NCBI GenBank assembly: GCA_035628135.1
Contig: DASPKM010000011.1
Coordinates: 62,001-126,000, forward strand
DNA: 64,000 nt
Direction of reading: 5' to 3'
Source of the DNA: DASPKM01 sp035628135
GTDB lineage: Bacteria; Bacteroidota; Bacteroidia; Chitinophagales; Chitinophagaceae
Shown here: in pieces, positions 8,940 through 17,559 of the stretch
How the letters are laid out: each line of letters starts with the position of its first letter
Numbering within the stretch: position 1 is the first letter of the stretch
Program-made: the position numbers and the translations under genes
The notes under the pieces: generated by a model
Database searches by the model: none
Seen by the model: only the letters and a program-made list of their open reading frames with translations
What the model was told of the DNA's origin: nothing

Positions 8940-11900
8940 ATGTCGTACACTGAGTTACAGGTCACCACCAATTTCAGCTTTCTGCGCGGCGCGTCGCACC
9001 CCGAAGAACTGGCGGAGCAGGCAGCGGCATATGGTTACCAGGAAATCGCGATTACAGACCGCAACAGTTTTGCAGGGTTGGTGCGCGCACATGTTGCCGC
9101 TAAGAAGAAAGGCATCCGCATTATCCCGGGTTGCCGGCTTGACCTGCTGGATGGTCCCAGCCTGCTGGCCTATCCCACTAACTTATACGCCTACACGCAA
9201 TTAAGCGCGCTGCTTACCACCGGTAATTTACGCGCAGAAAAAGGAGAATGCCATTTGTACAAGTCCGATGTATACCAGCATGCAAAGGATATGAAATTGA
9301 TTGCCTTACCACCTCCTGTATTGAATGGAGCATTCGATTTTGACAATGATTTTAAAAAACAATTGCGGGAATACCGCGATGCATTTGGAGACAACGTTTA
9401 CCTGGCGGCTTCGCGAAATTATGATGGGGATGATGGAAAATACCTTTACCGGCTTTCACAATTATCGGCAAGCATGCAGGTACCGCTGGTTGCTACCAAC
9501 GACGTGCATTACCATCACCCCTCGCGCAGGGAATTGCAGGATATTGTAACCTGCATCCGAGAAAAATGTACCATCCACACCGCCGGCTTTAAATTGCATC
9601 CTAACGCCGAACGCTATTTAAAGCCGATGCGTGAAATGTACAGGCTGTTCCTGCATTACCCTGATGCCATCCGCCGCACGCAGGAAATTTCAACGGCGTG
9701 CAGGTTCTCACTCGATCTATTAAAGTATGAATACCCAGAAGAGCTCACCAGCGAAGGCCGCAATCCACAGGAAGAGCTGGCATTTCTTGCATGGCGCGGG
9801 GCGCATGAGCGTTTCGGCGAATCGATACCCGAAAAGGCCATTGCAGCCATCAACTACGAGCTGGCCTTCATCGAACAAATGAATTATGCAGCTTATTTCC
9901 TGACGGTATACGATATCGTGCGGTTTGCGAGGGAACAAAACATCCTTTGCCAGGGGCGTGGATCTGCCGCCAACTCCACTATATGTTATTGCCTTGGCAT
10001 TACTTCCGTCAATCCCGCCAAATTCGACCTGTTGTTCGAACGGTTCATTTCCGCGGCGCGCAATGAGCCGCCAGACATCGATGTGGACTTCGAGCATGAA
10101 AGGCGCGAAGAAGTGATACAATACATCTATCAAAAATATGGGCGCGACCGCGCAGCAATAGTCGCTACTGTTACGCAGCAACACCAGAAAGGAGCTATCC
10201 GCGATGTTGCAAAAGCAATGGGGCTTTCAGTAGACACCATCAACCGACTCTCCGGCACGCTCTGGGAATTTTATTCAGACAAGATCGATGAGCAAAGGGT
10301 CGCCGAACAGGGATTCGATCTGCGTGATAAGCACATGCGCAAAGTGCTGGAGCTTACACAACAATATATGGGCTTTCCACGCCAGCTCGGCCAGCATACC
10401 GGAGGCTTTGTAATTACAAAGGGCAAATTGTCCGATCTATGTCCTATTCTGAATGCGCGCATGGAAGGCAGGACGTGCATAGAATGGAATAAGGACGACA
10501 TCGATGCGCTCGGCTTTCTTAAAGTAGATGTGCTGGCATTGGGCATGCTTACCTGCATACGCAAGGCATATGTGCTGGCGAAGGAACATTACGGCCTCAA
10601 CCTTACATTGGCCAACATTCCCGAAGATGACCCTGCAGTATATGAAATGATCAGCCATGCAGACACCATTGGCGTGTTCCAGATCGAAAGCCGTGCGCAA
10701 CAATCCATGTTGCCGCGCTTAAGACCTAAGGAATTTTATGACCTGGTGATTGAAGTTGCTATTGTACGCCCCGGCCCCATACAGGGAGACATGGTGCATC
10801 CTTACCTGCGCCGCCGCAATGGAGAAGAAAAAGTAGAATATCCTTCGAAAGAATTGGAAGCAATTTTACACCGCACTTTGGGCGTTCCGCTTTTCCAGGA
10901 GCAAGCCATGAAGATAGCCATCGTAGCCGGAGGCTTTACGCCAGCCGAAGCCGATGAGCTGCGCCGCAGCATGGCTACTTTTAAATTGAAAGGAGTAGTG
11001 GCAAGATTCCAGGAAAAATTAATCAGCGGCATGATCAAAAACGGGTATACGCCCGAATATGCGCAACGGGTGTTCAAGCAATTGGAAGGATTTGGCAGTT
11101 ATGGCTTTCCTGAAAGCCATGCGGCGAGCTTTGCATTGCTGGTATATGTTTCATCGTGGTTGAAGTGTTATTATCCCGATGTATTTGCCTGTGCCTTGCT
11201 CAACAGCATGCCCATGGGTTTTTATCAGCCCGCGCAAATTGTTATCGATGCACAGAAGCATGGCGTGGAAGTAAGGCCCGTTGATATTAATTATTCCACC
11301 TGGGACAACAGGCTGGAAAAATCGGGGGGAAAATACTGCGCACTCCGGCTCGGATTCCGGCAGGTAAAAGGCTTGCGCGAACAAGACCTGGATATAGTGG
11401 CCCATGCACAACCAGGCACCAGGGCATTCTACACAAATATCAATGCATTGCGCGATGCGGGCGTGCCCATACCTGCACTGGAAAAATTAGCGGATGCCGA
11501 TGCCTTCAGGTCAATGGGGCTCGACCGCCGGCAGGCATTATGGGAAATATTTCCCGTGAACGACAGGCCTGTTGCATTGTTTCGTGGACAGGCAGGTGAA
11601 GACGCAACAGAGCAGCAGGTATCCTTGCCCGTTATGAGCGCGGGAGAGCATGTGTTACGCGATTATGCTACTACCACGCTTTCATTGAAAGCGCACCCTG
11701 TAAGCTTTACCCGCGAAAAATTGCAACTGCTGCACGTGTTGCCCATAGACCAGTTACCCAAAGCATCAGACGGAATGATTGTAAAAGTTGCAGGCCTGGT
11801 ATTGGTAAGGCAAAGGCCCGAAACGGCCAGCGGGGTATGCTTTATTACTGTTGAAGACGAAACAGGACATGCAAACCTGGTGGTGTTTCAGCATATTTTT

Positions 11901-12095
11901 GAAAAATACAGGAAAGAGGTTTTACAATCCAGGCTTTTGATGGTAGAAGGGAAATTGCAGATAGAAGGGGAAGTAATTCATGTGGTAGTGAGCCATTGTT
12001 ATAACCTGAATAAATTCTTAGGACAAATCGCGGCAACGCAGAATGTACATGACAATGCTGCCAATGTTTTTTCAGGAGGAAGGAATTTTAAATAA
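8940..12095 (+). CDS. dnaE2: error-prone DNA polymerase III alpha subunit DnaE2
   Basis: A 1051-residue C-family polymerase. I start at the ATG at 8940 (MSYTELQVTTNFSFLRGASH), 10 bases after imuB stops. An open frame extends upstream to 8766, but only inside imuB. Order of parts: PHP domain (residues ~1-270), polymerase core with the catalytic acidic motif PPDIDVDFEHERR (~380) and GQHTGGFVI, helix-hairpin-helix region, and a C-terminal OB-fold (GLVLVRQRPETASG, FITVEDETGHANLVVF). DnaE2 performs damage-induced translesion synthesis with ImuA and ImuB. Length and motifs are normal for the family and the gene appears intact. Confidence 0.95.
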   Translation: MSYTELQVTTNFSFLRGASHPEELAEQAAAYGYQEIAITDRNSFAGLVRAHVAAKKKGIRIIPGCRLDLLDGPSLLAYPTNLYAYTQLSALLTTGNLRAEKGECHLYKSDVYQHAKDMKLIALPPPVLNGAFDFDNDFKKQLREYRDAFGDNVYLAASRNYDGDDGKYLYRLSQLSASMQVPLVATNDVHYHHPSRRELQDIVTCIREKCTIHTAGFKLHPNAERYLKPMREMYRLFLHYPDAIRRTQEISTACRFSLDLLKYEYPEELTSEGRNPQEELAFLAWRGAHERFGESIPEKAIAAINYELAFIEQMNYAAYFLTVYDIVRFAREQNILCQGRGSAANSTICYCLGITSVNPAKFDLLFERFISAARNEPPDIDVDFEHERREEVIQYIYQKYGRDRAAIVATVTQQHQKGAIRDVAKAMGLSVDTINRLSGTLWEFYSDKIDEQRVAEQGFDLRDKHMRKVLELTQQYMGFPRQLGQHTGGFVITKGKLSDLCPILNARMEGRTCIEWNKDDIDALGFLKVDVLALGMLTCIRKAYVLAKEHYGLNLTLANIPEDDPAVYEMISHADTIGVFQIESRAQQSMLPRLRPKEFYDLVIEVAIVRPGPIQGDMVHPYLRRRNGEEKVEYPSKELEAILHRTLGVPLFQEQAMKIAIVAGGFTPAEADELRRSMATFKLKGVVARFQEKLISGMIKNGYTPEYAQRVFKQLEGFGSYGFPESHAASFALLVYVSSWLKCYYPDVFACALLNSMPMGFYQPAQIVIDAQKHGVEVRPVDINYSTWDNRLEKSGGKYCALRLGFRQVKGLREQDLDIVAHAQPGTRAFYTNINALRDAGVPIPALEKLADADAFRSMGLDRRQALWEIFPVNDRPVALFRGQAGEDATEQQVSLPVMSAGEHVLRDYATTTLSLKAHPVSFTREKLQLLHVLPIDQLPKASDGMIVKVAGLVLVRQRPETASGVCFITVEDETGHANLVVFQHIFEKYRKEVLQSRLLMVEGKLQIEGEVIHVVVSHCYNLNKFLGQIAATQNVHDNAANVFSGGRNFK

Positions 12096-12131
12096 AAATA
12101 ATGCAATAGAAGAGCTTGCTTAATTCCTGAA

Positions 12132-12866
12132 TTACAACGGTTGCTCCTGCTCTCGTGCCTTCAACGCCTTTCCATCGGTGAGGTCTAACCGCAATGGCGT
12201 GATCGATACATACCCATTTTCCACTGCCCATCGGTCTGAATTTTCCTCAGCGGGCTCAAGCGGAATTACCGTAAACCAATAATGCTTTCTTCCCATAGGA
12301 TCGATGCCAGGCACTACCCTGCCGTCGTAAAACCTTACGGACTGATGTGTCCATTTAATTCCCCGTGGTTCCGGTGGAAGGTTTACATTGTACAAACCGA
12401 CACCGGGCGCCTGCAACAGTACTTCCAGCGATTGTGCAACGTACGGGTCCAGCGTTTTGAAATCGGGCTCTGCCTTACCAACAGGTGTGCTGAAAGCAAT
12501 GCCCTTCATACCGAACAACACTCCTTGTTTAGCTCCCGCTAGTGTACCAGAATGCCACATGGAATTGCCGAGATTGGGACCCATGTTGATGCCCGACAAA
12601 ACCACGTCGACCTTTTTATATATATGTGTTCCAAGGGCAACACAGTCGGCCGGCGTTCCATTAACACGGAACGCCTCGATGCCTTCAAAAGGGATAGGCG
12701 ATTTTTTTACCGTCAGTGGCCGCGAATGTGTAACGGCATGGCCCATGGACGATTGCTCAACATCGGGAGCAACCACCACCACTTCCCCAAAACGGGTGGC
12801 CACCTTTGCCAACGCGGCGATACCGGGACTGTATATCCCATCGTCGTTTGTTATTAAGATTCTCAT
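12132..12866 (-). CDS. surE: 5'/3'-nucleotidase SurE
   Basis: A 244-residue metal-dependent phosphatase. The N-terminal MRILITNDDGIYSPG carries the paired aspartates that bind the divalent metal. VVAPDVEQSSMGHAVT supplies the conserved Ser-Gly loop, and VNGTPADCVALG and SGINMGPNLG complete the SurE signature. SurE dephosphorylates nucleoside 5'- and 3'-monophosphates and is associated with stationary-phase survival. It is a single gene convergent with dnaE2 and divergent from the lipid kinase. Confidence 0.95.
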   Translation of the reverse strand: MRILITNDDGIYSPGIAALAKVATRFGEVVVVAPDVEQSSMGHAVTHSRPLTVKKSPIPFEGIEAFRVNGTPADCVALGTHIYKKVDVVLSGINMGPNLGNSMWHSGTLAGAKQGVLFGMKGIAFSTPVGKAEPDFKTLDPYVAQSLEVLLQAPGVGLYNVNLPPEPRGIKWTHQSVRFYDGRVVPGIDPMGRKHYWFTVIPLEPAEENSDRWAVENGYVSITPLRLDLTDGKALKAREQEQPL

Positions 12867-12952
12867 AATCCTTTACCTCGCATTTTTAGTGCCATGGTTT
12901 TTGCAAGTGGTATCATTTTTTTACTGTCTTCATTCTTAGGCATTCACACGAT

Positions 12953-13849
12953 ATGAAAAAAGCATTATTGATACATAACCCCGGCGCGGGCGACGAAGAG
13001 CACAATGAAGAGGAACTGATCCGTCTTATTACATCGCATGGTTTCGAATGTTTGTATACTTCCGTTAAAGACAAAGGCTGGAAAGATTTTGACTACGATG
13101 TAGACTTCCTTGTAGTCGCCGGGGGCGATGGCACCGTACGCAAAGTGGCGAAGAAGTTGCTGCAACGCAAAATGATCGACAAGACATGGCCAATAGGATT
13201 GTTACCATGTGGCACCGCCAACAACATTGCAAAGACACTTCATTTTGAAGACGATACCGAACGCCTCATCAAAACCTGGCAAAATGAAAATATTCAGCAA
13301 TACGATGTAGGAAGAATAGAGAACCTTGAAAAAGCTGACTTGTTCCTGGAAAGCCTCGGCTATGGAATATTTCCTTACCTGATGATGGAAATGGACAAGC
13401 GCCCATCTCCCAAAGACGAAATGCCCGAAGAAAAACTAACTGCCGCACTGGAACTGCTGCACAACATTGCTGTTTCCTATGAGCCGCATGAATGCAGCCT
13501 GACCATCGATGGAGTTGATTACTCCGGCGAATTTATTTTACTGGAGCTGATGAACACAAAATCCATCGGCCCCAATTTGTTCCTTGCGCCAGATGCCGAT
13601 CCCGGGGATGGATTACTGGAAATAGTAGCCGTTACCGAGAACAACAAGAAAAAATTTGTGGAATACATCGCCAATAAATTAAAAGGAAAAGAAGCGCCCT
13701 TCGACTTCAGTCATTTCAGGGGTAAGAATATCACCATCAGGTGGCAGGGCACACACGTTCACGTTGACGATGAAGTGATCAAAATAGAAAAAGGACAGGA
13801 GATAAAAGTGGAGCTCAAGGAAGGGTTATTGCAGTTTTTGGTAGCGTAA
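12953..13849 (+). CDS. diacylglycerol/lipid kinase family protein (YegS/BmrU type)
   Basis: A 298-residue cytoplasmic enzyme with the DAGK catalytic domain: KALLIHNPGAG at the start, the nucleotide-binding VVAGGDGTVRKVAKKL motif near residue 55, and LLPCGTANNIAKTL near residue 85. The C-terminal half has the beta-sandwich typical of YegS-like kinases (LFLAPDADPGDGLLEIVAV). These enzymes phosphorylate lipids such as diacylglycerol or phosphatidylglycerol; the substrate here is not determined. It stands alone, divergent from surE. Confidence 0.88.
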   Translation: MKKALLIHNPGAGDEEHNEEELIRLITSHGFECLYTSVKDKGWKDFDYDVDFLVVAGGDGTVRKVAKKLLQRKMIDKTWPIGLLPCGTANNIAKTLHFEDDTERLIKTWQNENIQQYDVGRIENLEKADLFLESLGYGIFPYLMMEMDKRPSPKDEMPEEKLTAALELLHNIAVSYEPHECSLTIDGVDYSGEFILLELMNTKSIGPNLFLAPDADPGDGLLEIVAVTENNKKKFVEYIANKLKGKEAPFDFSHFRGKNITIRWQGTHVHVDDEVIKIEKGQEIKVELKEGLLQFLVA

Positions 13850-13955
13850 CAAAGGCTGTGGCAGCAATGATAAATGAATAATGACGCTTCTCATGCTGTT
13901 CTCTTTACACGGGATTCTATAAATGCCTTGAACAGGCAACACCCCAAAGGGAGGA

Positions 13956-16100
13956 CTATTCATTTACATGAACTAATTTGTTTACAGCAGTATTTTCCAT
14001 CACCGTTTTCTTACCTGAAGGCCAGAATATCTCGATCATATCTGCTGTTTTGGCATCACCCAATCCAACATGCACCACCAGGCTGTTTTGGCTGCGAAAG
14101 CTGCTTTGTCCGCTGATCATCCTGCTTTGCGTTGTTCTTTTACCATTGATAGTAGCGTGTACCAGCACCTTAGCCCCAATGGCGCTTCTGTTCGACAGTG
14201 AACCCGTCAATTTTAGCTCCAACCAATCATGGGACCCATCGAGATCGTTCCGGTAAAATTGGTTTAACTCCTGTTCTCCCCTGCTATCCGGCCAATGGCC
14301 TATGATGAAATCAAGATCGCCATCGTTGTCATAGTCGCATGTGGCCAGCGAAGAAGCAAAGCTCATAAACCTGCCCAGGTCGCCCTTTTCTGTTCTTGTG
14401 AATTTGCCGCTTCCCATGTTTTCATAAAATATAGAAGCGCCTCCCCAAGTTGCCATTATCAAATCCTGGTCGCCATCGTTATCGAAGTCGGCCCAGGCAT
14501 GGTTAAATGTGTAATTAGACTCGAGCAGGAATGACAGGCCCTGGGCTTTTTCGAAAACACCTTTATTATTAATGAATAAAAAAGGGGCATATCCATTCGC
14601 ATTGCCAACAAACAGATCGAAATCCCCGTCATTATCATAATCTACCCACGAAGCGGTTAACGATCGCGCAAAAGGCAATACGCCCTTATCGTTAATGGTT
14701 TGCTTTGTAATTTTTGTGAAGGTCCAGTTTCCATCATTTCTATAAAATAGATTTTCCCCAACCATCGTAGGCACGAACAGGTCCTGGTCCAGGTCTCCGT
14801 CGCAGTCTGCCCACACTCCACCGCAGGCGGCCACGGTGTCGATGTCCATTGGGGTTGCCATTTTTGTAAATCCTTTGCCACCATTGTTTTTAAAAAGAAA
14901 ACTCACTTCGCGCCGGCTTAAGCCTCCATTGGAAACATACAAATCAATATATCCATCGTTGTCTATATCTACCCATGACGACGAAAATGTGCTCCCTTTA
15001 TAGGAAGTAATTTCCATGGAGCTATCCTGTATAAAATTTCCCTTACCCTTGTTTAGAAAGAAAACATCGTTTCTGCCTTGTTGGGTATTCACAAATACAT
15101 CAAGGTCCCCGTCATTGTCCATATCGCCCCAGGTGCTGCCTGATGCATAGTTGAGCGCAGCCGTAAGCGGGGAGTTGGTTACTTCGCTAAATACCCCTTT
15201 AGCATTCCGGTACAACCTGCTTACTTGCGGAGGGCTGCCTGCCACGCTCACGTCGTATCCATTCGTAATGAAAACATCTTCCTGCTCATCGCCGTCAAAA
15301 TCTGCCCAGCTTATACCGCCTGTGCTTGCATAATCTCTACTGATGGGCGTTTGGTCGATCTTTGTAAACCGGAGCGCGGGGAACTCATTTCGAAAGGCCT
15401 TGCCTTGTTGTGCATTCCCAGTTGCCCAGGTTGCGCCCTCTTCGATGGTCAACTTGCGGAACTCGCCGTTGGAGCCGGCTCCACACCATACGCCCACCGC
15501 GTTTCCTTTAGGGCCCGCGATTCTCTTTACGGCCATGCAGGCATCTTCAGAACCGTTAACGAACACCTTAACGCTGTCATCAGTAACTTGAATGGACACA
15601 CGAAACCAATCTGTAGGACGAACTGAAGGGAATATGGAACGTTCATACTTGTTGTAGTGAAGTTTTCTTAATTGATGCCAGGGGTGTTTCGGCTCAAACA
15701 TGTATTGCACCGCGTGCGCTTTACGTGCCGTATCGGTTGCGAGGAAATTGAAAGGCCTGAAGTAAACACATTCAAAGGTGCTGTCATTACTTCTGTTGAA
15801 GGCTACTCCTATGAAACTTTTCTGAAATACATCCCGTCCCCGGGCCTCAAAATGGATGATGCCTTTATTGAACCATACGTTCTTTATCCATACAGCGCCT
15901 CCTGCCTTTGATTCATGAACATAAAGCGCCTGGTCCCTGATCTCAAATTTAAGGTTTGAACTGGATAAGGAGCTTATATCTATCTTTCCGAAATCGATGC
16001 TTACGGGCTTTTGAGCATGCATCCCAGCACTAATACCGGAAAATGCCATTGCCCAAAAACTGATCTTTAAAATGTAATGCGAGGGGTGTAATATCTTCAT
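13956..16100 (-). CDS. secreted CRTAC1-type protein with FG-GAP/VCBS repeats and ASPIC/UnbV domain
   Basis: A 714-residue exported protein. The N-terminus has a signal peptide (helix with FWAMAFSGISAGMHA). Residues ~30-230 form a LamG/DUF1080-like jelly-roll (IHFEARGRDVFQKSFIGVAF). Residues ~250-600 contain at least seven calcium-binding-type FG-GAP/VCBS motifs (DFDGDEQEDVF, DMDNDGDLDVF, DIDNDGYIDLY, DCDGDLDQDLF, DYDNDGDFDLF, DFDNDGDQDLI, DYDNDGDLDFI), consistent with a seven-bladed propeller. The C-terminal ~90 residues (IGAKVLVHATINGKRT, HVGLGDAKTADMIEIFWPSGK) are an ASPIC/UnbV domain. Its function in Bacteroidota is unclear; surface binding is inferred. It lies downstream of the peptide cluster on the same strand, 136 bases away. 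Confidence 0.9.
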   Translation of the reverse strand: MKILHPSHYILKISFWAMAFSGISAGMHAQKPVSIDFGKIDISSLSSSNLKFEIRDQALYVHESKAGGAVWIKNVWFNKGIIHFEARGRDVFQKSFIGVAFNRSNDSTFECVYFRPFNFLATDTARKAHAVQYMFEPKHPWHQLRKLHYNKYERSIFPSVRPTDWFRVSIQVTDDSVKVFVNGSEDACMAVKRIAGPKGNAVGVWCGAGSNGEFRKLTIEEGATWATGNAQQGKAFRNEFPALRFTKIDQTPISRDYASTGGISWADFDGDEQEDVFITNGYDVSVAGSPPQVSRLYRNAKGVFSEVTNSPLTAALNYASGSTWGDMDNDGDLDVFVNTQQGRNDVFFLNKGKGNFIQDSSMEITSYKGSTFSSSWVDIDNDGYIDLYVSNGGLSRREVSFLFKNNGGKGFTKMATPMDIDTVAACGGVWADCDGDLDQDLFVPTMVGENLFYRNDGNWTFTKITKQTINDKGVLPFARSLTASWVDYDNDGDFDLFVGNANGYAPFLFINNKGVFEKAQGLSFLLESNYTFNHAWADFDNDGDQDLIMATWGGASIFYENMGSGKFTRTEKGDLGRFMSFASSLATCDYDNDGDLDFIIGHWPDSRGEQELNQFYRNDLDGSHDWLELKLTGSLSNRSAIGAKVLVHATINGKRTTQSRMISGQSSFRSQNSLVVHVGLGDAKTADMIEIFWPSGKKTVMENTAVNKLVHVNE

Positions 16101-16236
16101 TGATGGTCTTTGGAAGTGCTGATGAATTCATTGTTGAGCTATAAATTAAACAAATGATCATCTCTTAACTTCCTGTTCCACCAATAAATAGTGAGAATAA
16201 GCAATTTTAGACAACTGCGGTTAATAAACATTACAG

Positions 16237-16404
16237 TTACACTCTGAAAGTGCACGGCCCCTCGGGGTAGTTTGAACAGGAACCGTCAGAATTGTACGTT
16301 CCCCACGGTGCGCTTCCCCTGACCTTAGTCAGCTTAGTGCTCTTGCACTCGCCGGCTAACTTTTGCAATGCGGATTTTCCTAAAGTTTTTACTTTGCGTT
16401 TCAT
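16237..16404 (-). CDS. two-cysteine precursor peptide A (WG class)
   Basis: A 55-residue peptide starting at the ATG at 16404 (MKRKVKTLGKSALQKLA); a longer frame upstream is not shared by its paralogues. The leader is Lys-rich and ends in KLTKVRG. The C-terminal segment (SAPWGTYNSDG, then CSNYPEGPC and TFRV) holds the conserved pair C-x7-C. It is closely similar to peptide B (16502-16669) and related to E (17313-17498) and I (20500-20667), all with a W-G-[ST] motif at the core start. It is the third gene of the C-B-A unit behind the FNR-type box at 16945. I infer a secreted, disulfide-closed peptide. No function is known to me. Confidence 0.8.
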   Translation of the reverse strand: MKRKVKTLGKSALQKLAGECKSTKLTKVRGSAPWGTYNSDGSCSNYPEGPCTFRV

Positions 16405-16501
16405 AAATAAGTATATCTCTATAACCACCTTGATAAGCAGAATAATTGCTTTGACACAAGTGAAAAAAAAGTTGATAATAGCAACCTTGTAAATACGCAA
16501 C

Positions 16502-16669
16502 TTATACCCTAAAAGAGCAGGCGCCTTCGGGATAGCCCGAACAGGTACCGTCGGCATTCCATGTTCCCCATTTTCCACTTCCCTTAACCTGAGTCAACTT
16601 AATGTTCCTGCACTCGCTGGCCAACTTTTGTAATATGGCCTTTTGTAATGTTTTTACTTTACGTGTCAT
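16502..16669 (-). CDS. two-cysteine precursor peptide B (WG class)
   Basis: A 55-residue peptide (MTRKVKTLQKAILQKLA) with leader end KLTQVKG and core SGKWGTWNADG, CSGYPEGAC, SFRV. It aligns end to end with peptide A without gaps, with the same cysteine pair C-x7-C, so the two arose by a fairly recent duplication. Its 5' untranslated bases (ATAATAAAATTTTGTA) also match those before peptide E. It follows peptide C by 57 bases and precedes A by 97 bases, with no promoter-like palindrome between, so the three are probably one transcript. The gene is short enough that routine gene calling is likely to miss it. Confidence 0.8.
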   Translation of the reverse strand: MTRKVKTLQKAILQKLASECRNIKLTQVKGSGKWGTWNADGTCSGYPEGACSFRV

Positions 16670-16726
16670 AATAAAATTTTGTACCCCAAACTAAATTGAT
16701 GAGTAGTTGTGTTGTTTTTCATCGGG

Positions 16727-16897
16727 CTAAAACTTAATATCGCAAGAATCTACAGGAGCTCCTCCACAGCTGATGCCACCATAATCCAAGGTTCCTTTCC
16801 TTGCGCCTCCGGCAATAGACATTGGGCGGTTGTCTTTTACAGCATTGGCAAGGCGTACCAGCTGAGTTTTGCAGATCTTTCTGATTTGTTTTTTCAT
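16727..16897 (-). CDS. two-cysteine precursor peptide C (ARKGTL class)
   Basis: A 56-residue peptide from the ATG at 16897 (MKKQIRKICKTQLVRLANA). The leader ends in a double-glycine-like SIAGG, and the core is ARKGTLDYGGIS followed by CGGAPVDSC (C-x7-C) and DIKF. It has one extra cysteine in the leader (ICK). It is a clear paralogue of peptide D (identical residues in MKKQ-RKI, LVRLA, AR-GTL, GAP, SC). It is the first gene of the C-B-A unit, 47 bases downstream of a perfect TTGAT-N4-ATCAA box. Confidence 0.8.
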   Translation of the reverse strand: MKKQIRKICKTQLVRLANAVKDNRPMSIAGGARKGTLDYGGISCGGAPVDSCDIKF

Positions 16898-16914
16898 ACA
16901 TTAAAATTTAGTTC

Positions 16915-16958
16915 TCAATTTACTTCTCCCCCAAAAAACAGCGATTGATTAAAATCAA
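16915..16958 (-). promoter_or_regulatory. FNR-type box and -7 box of the C-B-A unit
   Basis: A perfect FNR/CRP-type palindrome TTGAT-TAAA-ATCAA lies at 16945-16958. The minus-strand octamer TAAATTGA (16915-16922), a weaker match to TAnnTTTG, has its centre exactly 33 bp from the palindrome centre, the same spacing as at units E-D, H-F and I. The arrangement corresponds to an activator centred near -40. Confidence 0.7.
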
Positions 16959-16982
16959 TACCATTGCTCCTTCTTTTAAAAC

Positions 16983-17012
16983 AAGAGGCGCTGCTGTTCA
17001 GCCACGCCTCTT
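16983..17012 (-). terminator. intrinsic terminator after peptide D
   Basis: Perfect 8-bp arms AAGAGGCG (16983-16990) and CGCCTCTT (17005-17012). Read on the minus strand, the hairpin starts 17 bases after the stop of peptide D and is followed by TTGTTTTAAAAG, a partial T-tract. It separates the E-D unit from the C-B-A unit. Confidence 0.7.
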
Positions 17013-17029
17013 AAGAGATTTTACGAGCC

Positions 17030-17197
17030 TTAGTTTGTGATGGAACAGGATACCTCCGGAGCGCCGGCACATGTTAACGCAGCACTTAAAGTGCCTCTTC
17101 GTGCGGCGCCAATCAACGCAAACTGGCGTTTGGTCTTTTCATCACTGGCAAGGCGCACTAATTTAGCCTTACTGATTTTTCTGACTTGCTTTTTCAT
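17030..17197 (-). CDS. two-cysteine precursor peptide D (ARRGTL class)
   Basis: A 55-residue peptide (MKKQVRKISKAKLVRLASDE), paralogue of peptide C. The leader ends FALIGA, and the core reads ARRGTLSAALT, then CAGAPEVSC (C-x7-C) and SITN. The Gly-Ala at the leader end, and the Gly-Gly of C, resemble the double-glycine sites cut by C39-type exporters. No box lies between E and D (115-base gap), and a terminator follows, so D is probably co-transcribed with E. Confidence 0.8.
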   Translation of the reverse strand: MKKQVRKISKAKLVRLASDEKTKRQFALIGAARRGTLSAALTCAGAPEVSCSITN

Positions 17198-17312
17198 AAT
17201 TAACCTTAGCTTTTTAAATTACTAATAGAATTGTACACTGAAATAATCGAGTGCGTTTGGGATCAAAACGTGAGGGTTCTTAACCCGAAACTTAGTTACA
17301 AGTATCGTGCTC

Positions 17313-17498
17313 TTAAACTGGGAGTCCTCCTCCTCTACCAGGGCATTCCTCCGCAGGTAGTCCACGGCATTCGGCGGTCCATGGATTAACTGAACCCCAT
17401 ACTCCGCGTCCTTTAACTGAAGTGAGTTTGTAAGTTTTGTGTTCAGTAGCTAGTTTTTGCAGCATACTCTTTTCTAATGTTCGTACTTTACGTTTCAT
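17313..17498 (-). CDS. two-cysteine precursor peptide E (WG class, extended tail)
   Basis: A 61-residue peptide from the ATG at 17498 (MKRKVRTLEKSMLQKLATE). The leader ends KLTSVKG; the core is RGVWGSVNPWTAE, then CRGLPAEEC (C-x7-C) and a glycine-rich tail PGRGGGLPV, longer than in its relatives. The same Trp-Gly-Ser-Val-Asn-Pro string occurs in peptide I on the other strand 3 kb away, showing they share ancestry. It is the first gene of the E-D unit. Its FNR-type box overlaps the stop codon of the VKOR-thioredoxin gene. Confidence 0.82.
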   Translation of the reverse strand: MKRKVRTLEKSMLQKLATEHKTYKLTSVKGRGVWGSVNPWTAECRGLPAEECPGRGGGLPV

Positions 17499-17515
17499 AA
17501 TAAAATTTTGTAGAC

Positions 17516-17559
17516 CAAAACTAACCGGGAAAGCAATTATTTTCATTGATATTAATCAA
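17516..17559 (-). promoter_or_regulatory. FNR-type box and -7 box of the E-D unit
   Basis: A perfect palindrome TTGAT-ATTA-ATCAA (17546-17559) and, on the minus strand, a perfect -7 match TAGTTTTG (17516-17523); centre-to-centre distance 33 bp. The palindrome covers the last codons and stop of the upstream VKOR gene. The box edge is 47 bases from the start codon, the same as for peptide C. Confidence 0.78.
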
